Below are positions 7,998 to 16,909 of a stretch of DNA of 64,000 nucleotides, piece after piece. The stretch is from contig NZ_VTAV01000010.1 of NCBI RefSeq assembly GCF_008180195.1, positions 101,427-165,426 on the forward strand. The letters are read 5' to 3'. Each line of letters opens with the position of its first letter. Positions within the stretch are counted from its first letter, which is position 1. Under the pieces are notes generated by a model. That model had not been told where the DNA came from. It made no database searches and saw only the letters and a list, made by a program, of their open reading frames with translations. The position numbers were made by a program, and so were the translations under genes. The stretch comes from Sphingobacterium phlebotomi. Lineage in GTDB: Bacteria > Bacteroidota > Bacteroidia > Sphingobacteriales > Sphingobacteriaceae.

Positions 7998-10900
7998 TTC
8001 GTCAAAATTTTATTTGTTCTTGCTTGTTTTCTTAGCCTTATTCCGAAGACGATCAGCAACAGGAGAACAGTTCCCACAGCGACGACCCAATACCAAAGGC
8101 TACTTTGCGAATGAATAGGCTCGATGTCACCGGATACCACCAGCCCGGCCCAATAAAAAGGGTGTTGCAATTCGCTTTCGTGCGCTACACGTTTGAGGTA
8201 ATTGGTCTTTGCTGTCGCCAATGCCGTGTGCTTATGTTTTCTGTCTATCAATTGCCGATAATAATCCACCATGATACCACTGGTACTGGCATCCGGCAGT
8301 GACCAAAGCCCCATCACTAAACTCGGAACACCTGCATAAGTAAATGCCGTAGCCAAACTCTGTACACCCTCACCTTTTTGAAAAGTGCCGTATCCCGTAT
8401 TACAGGCGCTTAGTACAGCCATATTGGCCTGCAACTTCATGCCGTACAATTCATAAGCATACAGTTTGCTACCATCGCCGAAATGAAAATTCGAGTGTTC
8501 GCTATCATCCTCTTGTACATCGGCGTGCATCGCTAAGTGGAGCAACGAATAATGGGGTGCTTCTTTCAAAAAATCCTGTTTACCGAAATGGTTTTGCTGA
8601 TAGACGTAGCCGTCAAGCATCTTAGCGATCGTTTCGGCTTCGTTCGTTGCTCCACTTAGCCTTAATGGTGTTGCAGAACGTTCATCACCCGCTACTCCTG
8701 CATACGTTGGGGCGAATGCTACAAACGACCTCGTTCGGTTGTGCCGAAGCCCACGTTGCGCCAGCCAAAGAGAAGGACTGGTGGCGTAGCTGATCGTATG
8801 GTCGTGAAGCAGGAAACCCGAGGGGGCTGCCGTGTCGGTCAGTGCTTCAAAAGGAAACTGATGCAGCATGCCATCCGGTACGATGATCAGATTGCGGTGC
8901 AACCCATTCAACACATCCGATCCCAATAAACTTGCGTGAAGTTTCGTAGCCGTAGCGTAGTAGTCAGGGCTACGCGCACGCAATTGCGCCGTTGCTTCCC
9001 GAACAAGCGGTTCCAAAACATCCGTTTTGCCCAGCGAAAAGAGCTTTAAAGACGAACGATCAATACGAATGACATAAGCCCCCGAATCTGTCAGCATATA
9101 GCGCAACATAGACACGTGCTTCGGAAGTTCTTTCTGAAGGGTGCGGGTCGTCACCATTCCTTGGCTCAATAGCATATAGCGGTCGTTCAATGCCAGGATT
9201 TGTTCCTCTAAACTGGCCAACGCCACCTCACAAGTGTGTATTTTCGCCCGCCATTGGTTGGCTCGTTTGCCTTGCAAACTATCCTTTTCCACATTGGCCA
9301 ACTGTTGCTTATAGAAAACGATGAGCTGGCGTTGTTCTTCTTCTGCATCACGTAGCGAATCCGGCACGGTTGCACTATTGGATGGAGCGTGTTTGATGAA
9401 TTTTTTCCAGCGGTGTTGGCTCCGGTTGTTTTCCAATTTTTCAAACAATACGGCCAAAGAAGACGTGTCCTCTTGTTGCATCAATGTTTGGCATTCCAAC
9501 AGGCCGAAATGAATAGCGGTCTGCATATCCGCCAAAACATCGGTATAAGGCCCACCAAGATAATAGATGTTCAGCATATCCAGTGCCAACGTAAAGAGGT
9601 GGTTGGCATTTTGGAGGTCATCGGTAAGGTTTGCGTTGCGGTATAGCCGTAGCAAGTGGTGTCCGTTCGCACTTAGGCTGGCAATATAATTCCGGTTCAC
9701 TCTTCCCGAAAAAGAAGAAGAAGTAAGCTGTGTGAAGTCGTTGGTCAATTCATCGTTTCCGATCAACGAAGCCAATGTTTTACGTACATGATAGCGTACG
9801 CTGTCCGGCTGATGCCGTTTTTCCGCCAGTTCAGCCGAAAGGGTATGAAATGACGGGAGGTTTGCACGGTTCTTATTTTTGCTAAAGGCTTCCTGCAATT
9901 GCTTTCCCGCTTCATCCAGTTGACCGGTAGCCATCAATGACTTTGCGAGTTTGGCATGGCTATGTTCCAATGCACCACCATAGCCGTATTGCCCCATTTG
10001 GGAAAGACCTGATCGGAATGACCGAATAGCTTCCACGTGGTTGCCCATATCGGCATTGACCTCTCCGAGTACCGAATACGCATTGTTCCAATATTCCAAT
10101 ACCTCATCGTTCGGTTTTTTTGGAAGATTGCGGATAAACCGGCTTGTCGAATCCAGATAGTTCTGAATACCTTGTACATCTTTTTTAAGCAAATGATAAT
10201 CGAGGCACGACTTCCAATAGGATAAAAGTAACGCCGGATTTTCATAATCATTTTTGTTCTGGATCAGGCGATTTTGACTTCCCCATCCCTTACTTTTGCT
10301 ATCGACTACCTCTCTGATTTTGGCCAAAAGCCCTTCCATAGCCACGACGTCTCCATATTGCTTTTGCCAACGTAAAAGACTACCGTAAATCATCATCAGA
10401 TAGCTGTTGTCGGCCAATTCGATACTGCTCCATATTTCTGATGCTTTCAAATAATATTCATATTGTTTGTTGCTCATGCCTACCAGTCCGTAATTAAAAG
10501 CGATATTGTTATAACCCAATGCTACATCATGATCCATCGGGCCGTTATACTTGATATATCCGTCTATAGACTGTTGATAGTATTCGATAGCTTCGGGATA
10601 GTTACCGATTTTGTTGTTGATGAAAGCCACATCGTGAATAGCGGATAGGTAAGCCAATGGAGGATCCTCATTCAGCGATGCACGCAACTTTGCACATTCG
10701 TGCGCTAAGGGCAAGGCTTCGTCCCACCGGTTGTTGTAGCCGAGGAAATGGTAATAGGTATTAAAGAATGTGGATTGCTCACTGGTATCAAGCCTTGAAT
10801 AGAGCAACAGCGGATGGGCTTTTTCAAAGTAGGGAATACCCTCTTTTTCATAATTATGGCTTACGCCTTTGGCGTAAAGTGTCTTGAACAGAAGCCAGTT

Positions 10901-11104
10901 TTTGACGGAATCCGTCTCGTTTTTAGCGAGGCGGTATGCTTTTTCCCAATGTTGGAACGATTCGGTAAAGCGCCTTTCTTTTTGTAAGGAATCAGCTATA
11001 TCGACCAATTTCATCCAAGAAGATTCTTCCCGTCCGGAAGTCGATGAAAGGTAGAGTAAACTGCATATTAGCAAGGAATATAGTAGTTTGTTGGATAGTA
11101 GCAT
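7994..11104 (-). CDS. Exported TPR-CHAT protease-like protein
   Basis: About 1036 residues: an N-terminal signal sequence or anchor (LLYSLLICSLLYL), TPR-like helical repeats to about residue 480, a coiled-coil linker (about 560-650), then a CHAT domain (caspase-like peptidase fold) from about 680. The expected catalytic pair is visible: His about 860 in LHLAMHAD and Cys about 901 in VLSACNTGYG. One membrane helix precedes the C-terminus (WYWVVAVGTVLLLLIVFGI). ATG 11104 is preferred over 11119 because the longer start reads through a -7 element. It converges on the anti-sigma gene with overlapping stops, which makes proteolytic control of that protein an attractive but unproven idea. Confidence 0.88.
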   Translation of the reverse strand: MLLSNKLLYSLLICSLLYLSSTSGREESSWMKLVDIADSLQKERRFTESFQHWEKAYRLAKNETDSVKNWLLFKTLYAKGVSHNYEKEGIPYFEKAHPLLLYSRLDTSEQSTFFNTYYHFLGYNNRWDEALPLAHECAKLRASLNEDPPLAYLSAIHDVAFINNKIGNYPEAIEYYQQSIDGYIKYNGPMDHDVALGYNNIAFNYGLVGMSNKQYEYYLKASEIWSSIELADNSYLMMIYGSLLRWQKQYGDVVAMEGLLAKIREVVDSKSKGWGSQNRLIQNKNDYENPALLLSYWKSCLDYHLLKKDVQGIQNYLDSTSRFIRNLPKKPNDEVLEYWNNAYSVLGEVNADMGNHVEAIRSFRSGLSQMGQYGYGGALEHSHAKLAKSLMATGQLDEAGKQLQEAFSKNKNRANLPSFHTLSAELAEKRHQPDSVRYHVRKTLASLIGNDELTNDFTQLTSSSFSGRVNRNYIASLSANGHHLLRLYRNANLTDDLQNANHLFTLALDMLNIYYLGGPYTDVLADMQTAIHFGLLECQTLMQQEDTSSLAVLFEKLENNRSQHRWKKFIKHAPSNSATVPDSLRDAEEEQRQLIVFYKQQLANVEKDSLQGKRANQWRAKIHTCEVALASLEEQILALNDRYMLLSQGMVTTRTLQKELPKHVSMLRYMLTDSGAYVIRIDRSSLKLFSLGKTDVLEPLVREATAQLRARSPDYYATATKLHASLLGSDVLNGLHRNLIIVPDGMLHQFPFEALTDTAAPSGFLLHDHTISYATSPSLWLAQRGLRHNRTRSFVAFAPTYAGVAGDERSATPLRLSGATNEAETIAKMLDGYVYQQNHFGKQDFLKEAPHYSLLHLAMHADVQEDDSEHSNFHFGDGSKLYAYELYGMKLQANMAVLSACNTGYGTFQKGEGVQSLATAFTYAGVPSLVMGLWSLPDASTSGIMVDYYRQLIDRKHKHTALATAKTNYLKRVAHESELQHPFYWAGLVVSGDIEPIHSQSSLWYWVVAVGTVLLLLIVFGIRLRKQARTNKILTN

Positions 11105-11108
11105 AGAC

Positions 11109-11116
11109 CAAATATA
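11109..11116 (-). promoter_or_regulatory. -7 element of the CHAT gene
   Basis: Minus-strand TATATTTG, an exact TAnnTTTG, ends 4 nt before ATG 11104. The upstream in-frame ATG at 11119 overlaps this element, so it cannot be on the message. As with the sigma gene, a leaderless transcript is implied. No good -33 match was found. Confidence 0.45.
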
Positions 11117-11201
11117 CAACTTATAGTCAATTTCTCGCTACATAGCAATAGAAGAAAGCACTGAATAAGTGACTGTTATACTATTTATTTTCAGGAAAAA
11201 T

Positions 11202-11244
11202 ACTTTTTCTGTTTACCTCGCCCCAACGAGATGTCACTAACCTA
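11202..11244 (+). promoter_or_regulatory. Bipartite promoter-like motif, copy 1 (probable ECF target)
   Basis: ACTTTTTCTGTTTACCTCG at 11202-11220, 14 nt, then CACTAACCTAT starting 11235. The same 19-mer, the same 14-nt spacing and CACTAAC recur at 15658-15697 ahead of another exported-protein gene. The spacers differ, which is what a sigma-factor binding site would show. The OmpA-like start codon is about 48 nt downstream. Confidence 0.65.
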
Positions 11245-11288
11245 TTAACAACAAATTCAAAAAGTGAAAACAGTAAAAATTTAAAGCT

Positions 11289-12671
11289 ATGAAAACTAGA
11301 GTGTTATTATTATCGGTTTTCCTGTTTAGCATATTCTCGGCAGAAGCCCAGATATGGAAGAATATGGGTAAGAAAATCGAAAAGAAAATCGAGGAGAAAG
11401 CTAGTCGTCGGGTCGAGCGACAGATTGATAAAGCCATCGACAAGGGACTGGACAAAATAGAAGAAGCCCCTAAAGAAGCAGGCAGATCAAGCAAGAAATC
11501 CAAAGGAAAAAGCGGCACGCAGACGGGAAATGATGCTTACGAGGAGAATACGATGAGTGAATTTGACATGGATCAAGAAAGTGGAGGTTCTAACGCCGGC
11601 CTGCAACGGTACAGCAAATTTACGTTCGTGCCGGGCGAGGAAATCATCGCCTTTGATGATTTTTCGCAAGATGCCGTAGGCGATTTACCTGCCTCATGGG
11701 TCAGCACGGGTACATCCGAAGTTGTCAATTTTGACCACGTAGAAGGCAATTGGGTCTGGTTCAACAAGACCAAAGGAAACTTTGTGCCCGAATACCTGCG
11801 AGACTTTCCGGAAAATTTCACCTTGGAATTTGACCTGATGTATGATTTTGAATTTGGTAAATACAGCCATGCCAGACTGTTTTCATTGGTGTTTTCGGAT
11901 ATTTCCAATCCCGAGGCGAAATTGGATTGGGATGGTGGGCCGACATACTTTTATCTGCAAAAACTTGCACCCAATTACCTGTCTATTTACTTCACTGGAA
12001 ATTCTTCAGATGGCGGGCCATATATTACCGGTAAGAAAGCAGTTTCTGCCAACAAGGATTTGAACTTTAGCACGGATTATCTTGCCAAAGAATTTATTAA
12101 TGCCAGCGGGGCAAACTCCCCTATCCATATTTCCATATCCCGAACAGGAAGAAGGATGCAGGTTTTTGCGAATGAGGAGAAAGTACTGGATATGACCAAT
12201 GCCTTTGAAAAAGAGGTGAAGCTAACAAGCGCTCGTTTCTTTGTGAACAACCATACGGAGCAAGACAATTACTATATCAGCAATATCCGCTATGCCGTAG
12301 GCAAGCCCGACACCCGCAATAAGCTGTTGTCGTCCGGTACATTTACCACCTCAGCCATCACGTTCACTAGCGGTTCGGCGCAGATCAAGCCCGAGTCCTA
12401 TGGTATCTTAAAAGAAATAGCCGATGCGCTCAAATCCGAAACCGGCAAATCTGTAATGATCATTGGGCATACCGATAGCGATGGTAGCGATGCGCTCAAT
12501 CAGCAATTGTCCGAAAAACGTGCCGATGCGGTGCGCCAGGCTTTGGAGCAGGAATTTGGCGTGAGTAATGCGATGACCACCGAGGGCAAGGGAGAAAGTG
12601 CGCCCGTAGCGGACAATAGCACACCGTCCGGCAAAGCACAGAACAGAAGAGTAGAATTTATACTAAACTAA
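11289..12671 (+). CDS. OmpA-family outer membrane/periplasmic protein
   Basis: A 460-residue exported protein: signal peptide 1-20 (SAEAQ cleavage region), a Lys/Glu-rich amphipathic segment (about 22-75), a jelly-roll/LamG-like middle (about 115-335; DDFSQDAVGDLPASW, FTLEFDLMYDF), and a C-terminal OmpA peptidoglycan-binding domain (about 345-460; ITFTSGSAQIKPESYGIL, GHTDSDGSDALNQQLSEKRA, QNRRVEF). The C-terminal domain should tether it to peptidoglycan; the ligand of the middle domain is unknown. It is the first gene of a run that begins at the bipartite motif and continues through 15658 with short gaps. Confidence 0.88.
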   Translation: MKTRVLLLSVFLFSIFSAEAQIWKNMGKKIEKKIEEKASRRVERQIDKAIDKGLDKIEEAPKEAGRSSKKSKGKSGTQTGNDAYEENTMSEFDMDQESGGSNAGLQRYSKFTFVPGEEIIAFDDFSQDAVGDLPASWVSTGTSEVVNFDHVEGNWVWFNKTKGNFVPEYLRDFPENFTLEFDLMYDFEFGKYSHARLFSLVFSDISNPEAKLDWDGGPTYFYLQKLAPNYLSIYFTGNSSDGGPYITGKKAVSANKDLNFSTDYLAKEFINASGANSPIHISISRTGRRMQVFANEEKVLDMTNAFEKEVKLTSARFFVNNHTEQDNYYISNIRYAVGKPDTRNKLLSSGTFTTSAITFTSGSAQIKPESYGILKEIADALKSETGKSVMIIGHTDSDGSDALNQQLSEKRADAVRQALEQEFGVSNAMTTEGKGESAPVADNSTPSGKAQNRRVEFILN

Positions 12672-12677
12672 GAAACC

Positions 12678-13133
12678 ATGAGAACTATCACTATATTATT
12701 GCTGCTCGTATGGCAGGTATTTGGCACTGTGGGATGCAGAAAAGACAACAACGAACCCGAAGATAAAGAAAAAACACAGGAAGAACTGATTATCGGCAAA
12801 TGGCAACTTGTTCGAAGCTATGATCTCAATGGAGTAGATGTTGCAGATGATTGCGACAAAAAGAATCAATTGCAATTTTTTGCGGACAAAACCATGCACT
12901 GGTTTCAGTATCAGCACCATGCCGGAGATTGTGCCGAGTATTTTTACCATTTAAGAAATGATGTCACCTACAAGATAGAAGGCAAAAACCTTTCCTTTCA
13001 TTGGGTGGTCAAACCGGAGGAGGGCACCGGAGGTGGAGACCTTACCGGAATGACCTTTGAGGTTAACGAAACAGAATTGACGATCCGTGTCACCCCTACA
13101 CATAAAGGTACTATCTATCAACGAATAAACTGA
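12678..13133 (+). CDS. Lipocalin-like lipoprotein
   Basis: A 151-residue lipoprotein: signal sequence with lipobox Cys20 (GTVGC), an acidic linker, then a small beta-barrel-like domain opening with the LIIGKWQLVRSYDLNG pattern typical of the lipocalin-like families found in Bacteroidota (Lipocalin_4 type). Length and architecture fit those families. It starts 6 bp after the OmpA-like gene and ends 1 bp before the next gene, so it is operonic. Ligand unknown. Confidence 0.75.
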   Translation: MRTITILLLLVWQVFGTVGCRKDNNEPEDKEKTQEELIIGKWQLVRSYDLNGVDVADDCDKKNQLQFFADKTMHWFQYQHHAGDCAEYFYHLRNDVTYKIEGKNLSFHWVVKPEEGTGGGDLTGMTFEVNETELTIRVTPTHKGTIYQRIN

Positions 13134-13134
13134 G

Positions 13135-13833
13135 ATGGGAACTGTTTTCATACGTTTGTTGTTTGTCTCCATCGGATTGTTGGGCATTGGAGGAAGTCAG
13201 TATGCGCAGACTTCTCCTGCCTTTCCGGCAAGGGGCGTACACAACCATTATTTTCCAGAGGCGTTTATTTATCAGTACACCGACTTACAGGGCGAATACC
13301 AATTCGTGTGGCTGTGCTACAACCCTGATACCCGTGAGATACTTTACATCCCTAATGACGATATGTTGAAGGCCGTAATTTCGTTTCCGAATGGTGATTA
13401 TTTCGGTTACCTCATTGATGAGAATGGTAGAAAGCAGACTATTCGCCAGCACGTGCCCGAAGTAACAACGGAAGGCACAGAAGCCGACACCAGTTTTCAC
13501 CGCTTGAATGCCCGAGCGCAGGACACGATTGTCCGGCATCGGGAGTTTCAGCACGATGAGCGGATTGTTTCCTCGGCCATCGACGTCAGCTACCTCAAGT
13601 CCGGCGAAAAAGAAACGGTCTACGTGACCGAAGATTTTGAGATCAATGCGTACCAGATATACGGGTTCAATCGCTTGGAAGGCGATATGCGTCTGCCCTT
13701 TGTATTGGACTATATCGGCATCCTAACAGAAAAACAGCTTGCAACCGATGTGAGAAACAATCCCTATCAAACCGCAAAATTTAACGGACATACGGCTACG
13801 GTGTATCACTTTGATACTGCGGGGTATCCTTAA
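13135..13833 (+). CDS. Exported protein of unknown function
   Basis: A 232-residue protein with a signal peptide (about 1-24, ending GGSQYAQ). No family was recognised. The body is rich in Tyr/Asp/His, with NHYFPEAFIYQYTDLQGEYQF and LCYNPDTREILYIPNDD segments that suggest a beta-rich fold. It starts 1 bp after the lipocalin-like gene and is followed by another lipoprotein gene. Its membership of the sigma-linked run suggests an envelope role, nothing more. Confidence 0.7.
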   Translation: MGTVFIRLLFVSIGLLGIGGSQYAQTSPAFPARGVHNHYFPEAFIYQYTDLQGEYQFVWLCYNPDTREILYIPNDDMLKAVISFPNGDYFGYLIDENGRKQTIRQHVPEVTTEGTEADTSFHRLNARAQDTIVRHREFQHDERIVSSAIDVSYLKSGEKETVYVTEDFEINAYQIYGFNRLEGDMRLPFVLDYIGILTEKQLATDVRNNPYQTAKFNGHTATVYHFDTAGYP

Positions 13834-13879
13834 TAGATTATATAATAATAGAACATTCATTATACAAAAGAAATACGAG

Positions 13880-14656
13880 ATGAAAACAACAACACATGTA
13901 TTCGTAGCCGTGATGGCATTGACTACGCTTTTTTCCTGCGGACAAGGTCGGACCAGCGAACAGTCCACTGTCGGCAAAGAGATCGGCCGGTTGGAAAACG
14001 AGCTAAAAAACATCGATCCCGAAGCCAAAGGAGGCAATAGCTGCCTGTCGGGTTATGCTGAAAAATACGATGAACTACTGACCAAGGATATGGTAGCAGA
14101 GGCATCGGGCACTGCAGCTGATAAAATGACTTTTGGTCATCAGAAAATCCATACGGAGAGCAAGTATCATGATGTCACCTACAGTTGGAAAGGCTCATTA
14201 AAGAAGGATGTAGGCGGGATGACTTTTCCGATGGACGATAATGTGAAACTGACAGGCATAGAGGCAATCTCGCTCAATCAGTTTCAGATGTCTTACAGAG
14301 CAGTCTCCAAAGATGAAGCAACCCAAATCAAGAAAGATATGGACGAGGCACTGGATGGAAATGCCGAAAACGGTGTCGTCAACCAAGCCGTCAAAAAACT
14401 GGATGAAATGGGTTTTAGCAAAGAAGAGCAGCAAAAAATGGTAAAAGATCTTACCGAAAGTGCGCGGAAACTGACCGAAGGCTTTGCCAAAGTGGACAAT
14501 CTCGGCGATGTCGCTGTATGGAATGCCAAAACCAATTCGATGTATGTGTTTAAAGACGGAACCAAGTTTGAACTTGTGGTCGAATTGAGCGATAGCGGAC
14601 GTAATCTGGGCACCGCCACGAAATTAGCCCAACAGATTTTAGCAAAATGTAAGTAG
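13880..14656 (+). CDS. Lipoprotein of unknown function
   Basis: A 258-residue lipoprotein: MKTTTHVFVAVMALTTLFSC gives a signal sequence and lipobox Cys20. The mature part is helical and charged, with an EIGRLENELKNIDPEA coiled-coil-like start, a Cys/Gly turn, a beta-rich middle and a KEEQQKMVKDLTESARKL helix. An in-frame extension upstream to 13811 exists but would bury the signal sequence, so ATG 13880 is chosen; GAGATG supports it. Family not recognised. Confidence 0.75.
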   Translation: MKTTTHVFVAVMALTTLFSCGQGRTSEQSTVGKEIGRLENELKNIDPEAKGGNSCLSGYAEKYDELLTKDMVAEASGTAADKMTFGHQKIHTESKYHDVTYSWKGSLKKDVGGMTFPMDDNVKLTGIEAISLNQFQMSYRAVSKDEATQIKKDMDEALDGNAENGVVNQAVKKLDEMGFSKEEQQKMVKDLTESARKLTEGFAKVDNLGDVAVWNAKTNSMYVFKDGTKFELVVELSDSGRNLGTATKLAQQILAKCK

Positions 14657-14695
14657 ACAATCTTGATTTAATTTACCCTTATAAACAAATTTGAA

Positions 14696-15658
14696 ATGAA
14701 ACCAACGATAAAATATTTCGCCAGTATAATACTATTAGTCGCTTTTACTTTTGGCAACAACGCCCATGCGCAACGTACAGCCGGAGTAGATAAAAACTAT
14801 CGATTTTCTGGAGGGATATACAACCCCATTACGAATACCCTTAACAAAACACCAAATAGGGATTACGACATTACGATAACACCAAATGGCAACACCGTAC
14901 AGGGTATTCTTAACATCAAAAGTGCTAACCAACGAGCGACTTTTACCGGTACCTTAAAAGATGGGATAATACACGGAACATTGAACTGGGTGAGTGCGCC
15001 CGAAAACCAAAAGGTGAACAAATATTTCTCTCTGTATAAAGAAACAAGGCTTGAATATCCGACACTCGCTGTCTACAAGAATAATGATTACATGACCAAT
15101 AGCAGGACGAGGGCTTCTTTTTCCTACAATATCATAAAACAAGCAGGGACATCCAGCGGTGTTGCCCATATCAACAGTAATGAAAAGGATAAGGCGAAAA
15201 AAGCCGCAAAGAAAATGGCTGGTTTTTACCAAATCAAAGATTTGATGGATATAAATGGCACAAAGCACGATGTCTATGTAGAAATAAAGGACTATCCAAA
15301 TCGGAATGATCCCAGAAAATCGGAAATAACTGCCTTTATCGTGGGCAATCGTTATGGACTGGGAACTGGGGGGAAGCTTTTTTCAGGGACAGTAGATCAA
15401 GATAATATTTCTCTTGTTATCGATGTGATTTATGAGCAAGCCAATAAAAAAACAAACTTGGCTAAAGGTCGTATTGTATGGGTTAGTAACAGAATGCTTC
15501 TTAATGCTCCAAAATTTAATTACCCGATGGAGAAAGTAACCAAAGCGGTAGCCGAGCGCGAGGGCAATATCGTAACGGTGGGCGAACGACAAGAAATGAA
15601 GCAAGCCGTTCCGGCCAAAAAGGGAAGACGTATAACACCTATATCCAAACGAAATTAA
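14696..15658 (+). CDS. Exported protein of unknown function
   Basis: A 320-residue protein with a signal peptide (about 1-25, NNAHAQ). The body has beta-strand-rich segments such as YDITITPNGNTVQGILNIKS and ATFTGTLKDGIIHGTLNWV, like simple antiparallel sheet proteins. The end is basic (PAKKGRRITPISKRN). No family recognised. It closes the first run of exported proteins; its last codon abuts the second copy of the bipartite promoter motif. Confidence 0.7.
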   Translation: MKPTIKYFASIILLVAFTFGNNAHAQRTAGVDKNYRFSGGIYNPITNTLNKTPNRDYDITITPNGNTVQGILNIKSANQRATFTGTLKDGIIHGTLNWVSAPENQKVNKYFSLYKETRLEYPTLAVYKNNDYMTNSRTRASFSYNIIKQAGTSSGVAHINSNEKDKAKKAAKKMAGFYQIKDLMDINGTKHDVYVEIKDYPNRNDPRKSEITAFIVGNRYGLGTGGKLFSGTVDQDNISLVIDVIYEQANKKTNLAKGRIVWVSNRMLLNAPKFNYPMEKVTKAVAEREGNIVTVGERQEMKQAVPAKKGRRITPISKRN

Positions 15659-15700
15659 CTTTTTCTGTTTACCTCGGGCAACTTTGAGGGCACTAACTTA
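15658..15700 (+). promoter_or_regulatory. Bipartite promoter-like motif, copy 2 (probable ECF target)
   Basis: ACTTTTTCTGTTTACCTCG at 15658-15676, 14 nt, then CACTAACTTAT from 15691. It is identical in both blocks and spacing to the copy at 11202. The next start codon is at 15786, leaving an untranslated leader of roughly 80 nt. Confidence 0.65.
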
Positions 15701-15785
15701 TATAAAACATTTATAAACACTTGTCCTAGAATTTAAGCACACATAGTACTGGTTTATTAGTACAAGGATTACACACAAACGGAAT

Positions 15786-16904
15786 ATGATGAATAAAAAA
15801 GCAATTCTCCTTTCTGTCATAGTGCTCACCTGCACTTGTGGTTTTGCACAGAGTGAGCGGAACCAACCGGCAAGGGCGAACCCCAGGGTTATAGAAATAG
15901 ATAACAAAATAAGTCTAGCGTCCTCATCCGGACAAGGTAAGGAACTCCCCGCCAATAGTGTGTTCAAGTTCGATTACCGTTTTTTTGTGTCGGTTCAGCA
16001 CGAAGGTGAAGTTATCACAGGGCATTTTGACCTCGATAGTCGCTCCGGCACTATCCGTAGTACCCGGGACGATATGCCCGGAGGGACATACATCGTACGT
16101 ACACCTGCCAACAAACTCTATACCTATGCCGAAGCAGATGGTCAAAAGATAGTCATGGAGATGAACCACGGCGACAATACTTTTGATATTTGGTTCAGTA
16201 ATCAGGCCAACAGTAGCGCAATCAACTTCAATGCCGGCAGGCACTCGGGTATGTACCTCAAAAAAATATCCGGCGGACAATATTCCATTAGTGAGCAAAC
16301 CATACCAACAGAAGAGGGTTTTGCAGTGCTCTATACCACTCCGCTGGACTTTGCAGTCCATACAGGAGGTTCTTTTGACCCCATGAGCGGATTGGGTGTG
16401 ATGTACGACTTTAAAGCAAAAAAACATTACCTCGTCGCCAAAATAGAGAGTTCCGAAATGACTTCCATCATTGGTTCTATGCGAAAAATGAACACGATTT
16501 TAGATGGTAGCACCTATTTCAAAATGTCTGGAATGATGTCTTTTTCGGAAGCGGATATGCCGGCCGAAATGAAAAAAGATGTAGACACTTACCAAAAGAA
16601 CAACAATATGGAAGATCTGCTGGGAGTCGCAAATATATACGGCGGTGGTGATATACAAATGCAGATAGACGAAGCGAACAATAAGCTCAAAGAACTGGAT
16701 GAATATCTTGGTAAATCTGTAACACCAAAAAAGAAAAACCAGTTAATGGAAGAAAGAAGAAAGGTTGCTAAAGCAAAAGAAATACTCACTCGTCATTTAA
16801 CTGAAATAAAAGAGAAAACACCGGCATACTGGCAGTCAAACATGAATAGGTTTATGGAACTGAAAAGTCGACAAGCACAGGAGCTGGTGGATATAAAACA
16901 ATAA
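15786..16904 (+). CDS. Exported protein with C-terminal coiled coil, unknown function
   Basis: A 372-residue protein with a signal peptide (TCTCGFAQ). Residues about 45-260 are beta-rich (FKFDYRFFVSVQHEGEVITGHFDL, LGVMYDFKAKKHYLVAKIES). Residues about 290-372 are a charged helical tail (MQIDEANNKLKELDEYLG, EERRKVAKAKEILTRHLTEI). No family recognised. First gene behind the second promoter motif, followed after 5 bp by the collagen-like lipoprotein. Two adjacent ATG codons make 15786 and 15789 equally possible starts. Confidence 0.7.
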   Translation: MMNKKAILLSVIVLTCTCGFAQSERNQPARANPRVIEIDNKISLASSSGQGKELPANSVFKFDYRFFVSVQHEGEVITGHFDLDSRSGTIRSTRDDMPGGTYIVRTPANKLYTYAEADGQKIVMEMNHGDNTFDIWFSNQANSSAINFNAGRHSGMYLKKISGGQYSISEQTIPTEEGFAVLYTTPLDFAVHTGGSFDPMSGLGVMYDFKAKKHYLVAKIESSEMTSIIGSMRKMNTILDGSTYFKMSGMMSFSEADMPAEMKKDVDTYQKNNNMEDLLGVANIYGGGDIQMQIDEANNKLKELDEYLGKSVTPKKKNQLMEERRKVAKAKEILTRHLTEIKEKTPAYWQSNMNRFMELKSRQAQELVDIKQ

Positions 16905-16909
16905 CAACC

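Noticed and set aside
11105..11119. Upstream ATG for the CHAT gene
   Set aside because: Its codons 2-4 coincide with a -7 promoter element, so the ATG would lie upstream of the transcript.
13811..13879. Longer start for the lipoprotein at 13880
   Set aside because: It would put 23 residues before a normal lipoprotein signal sequence.
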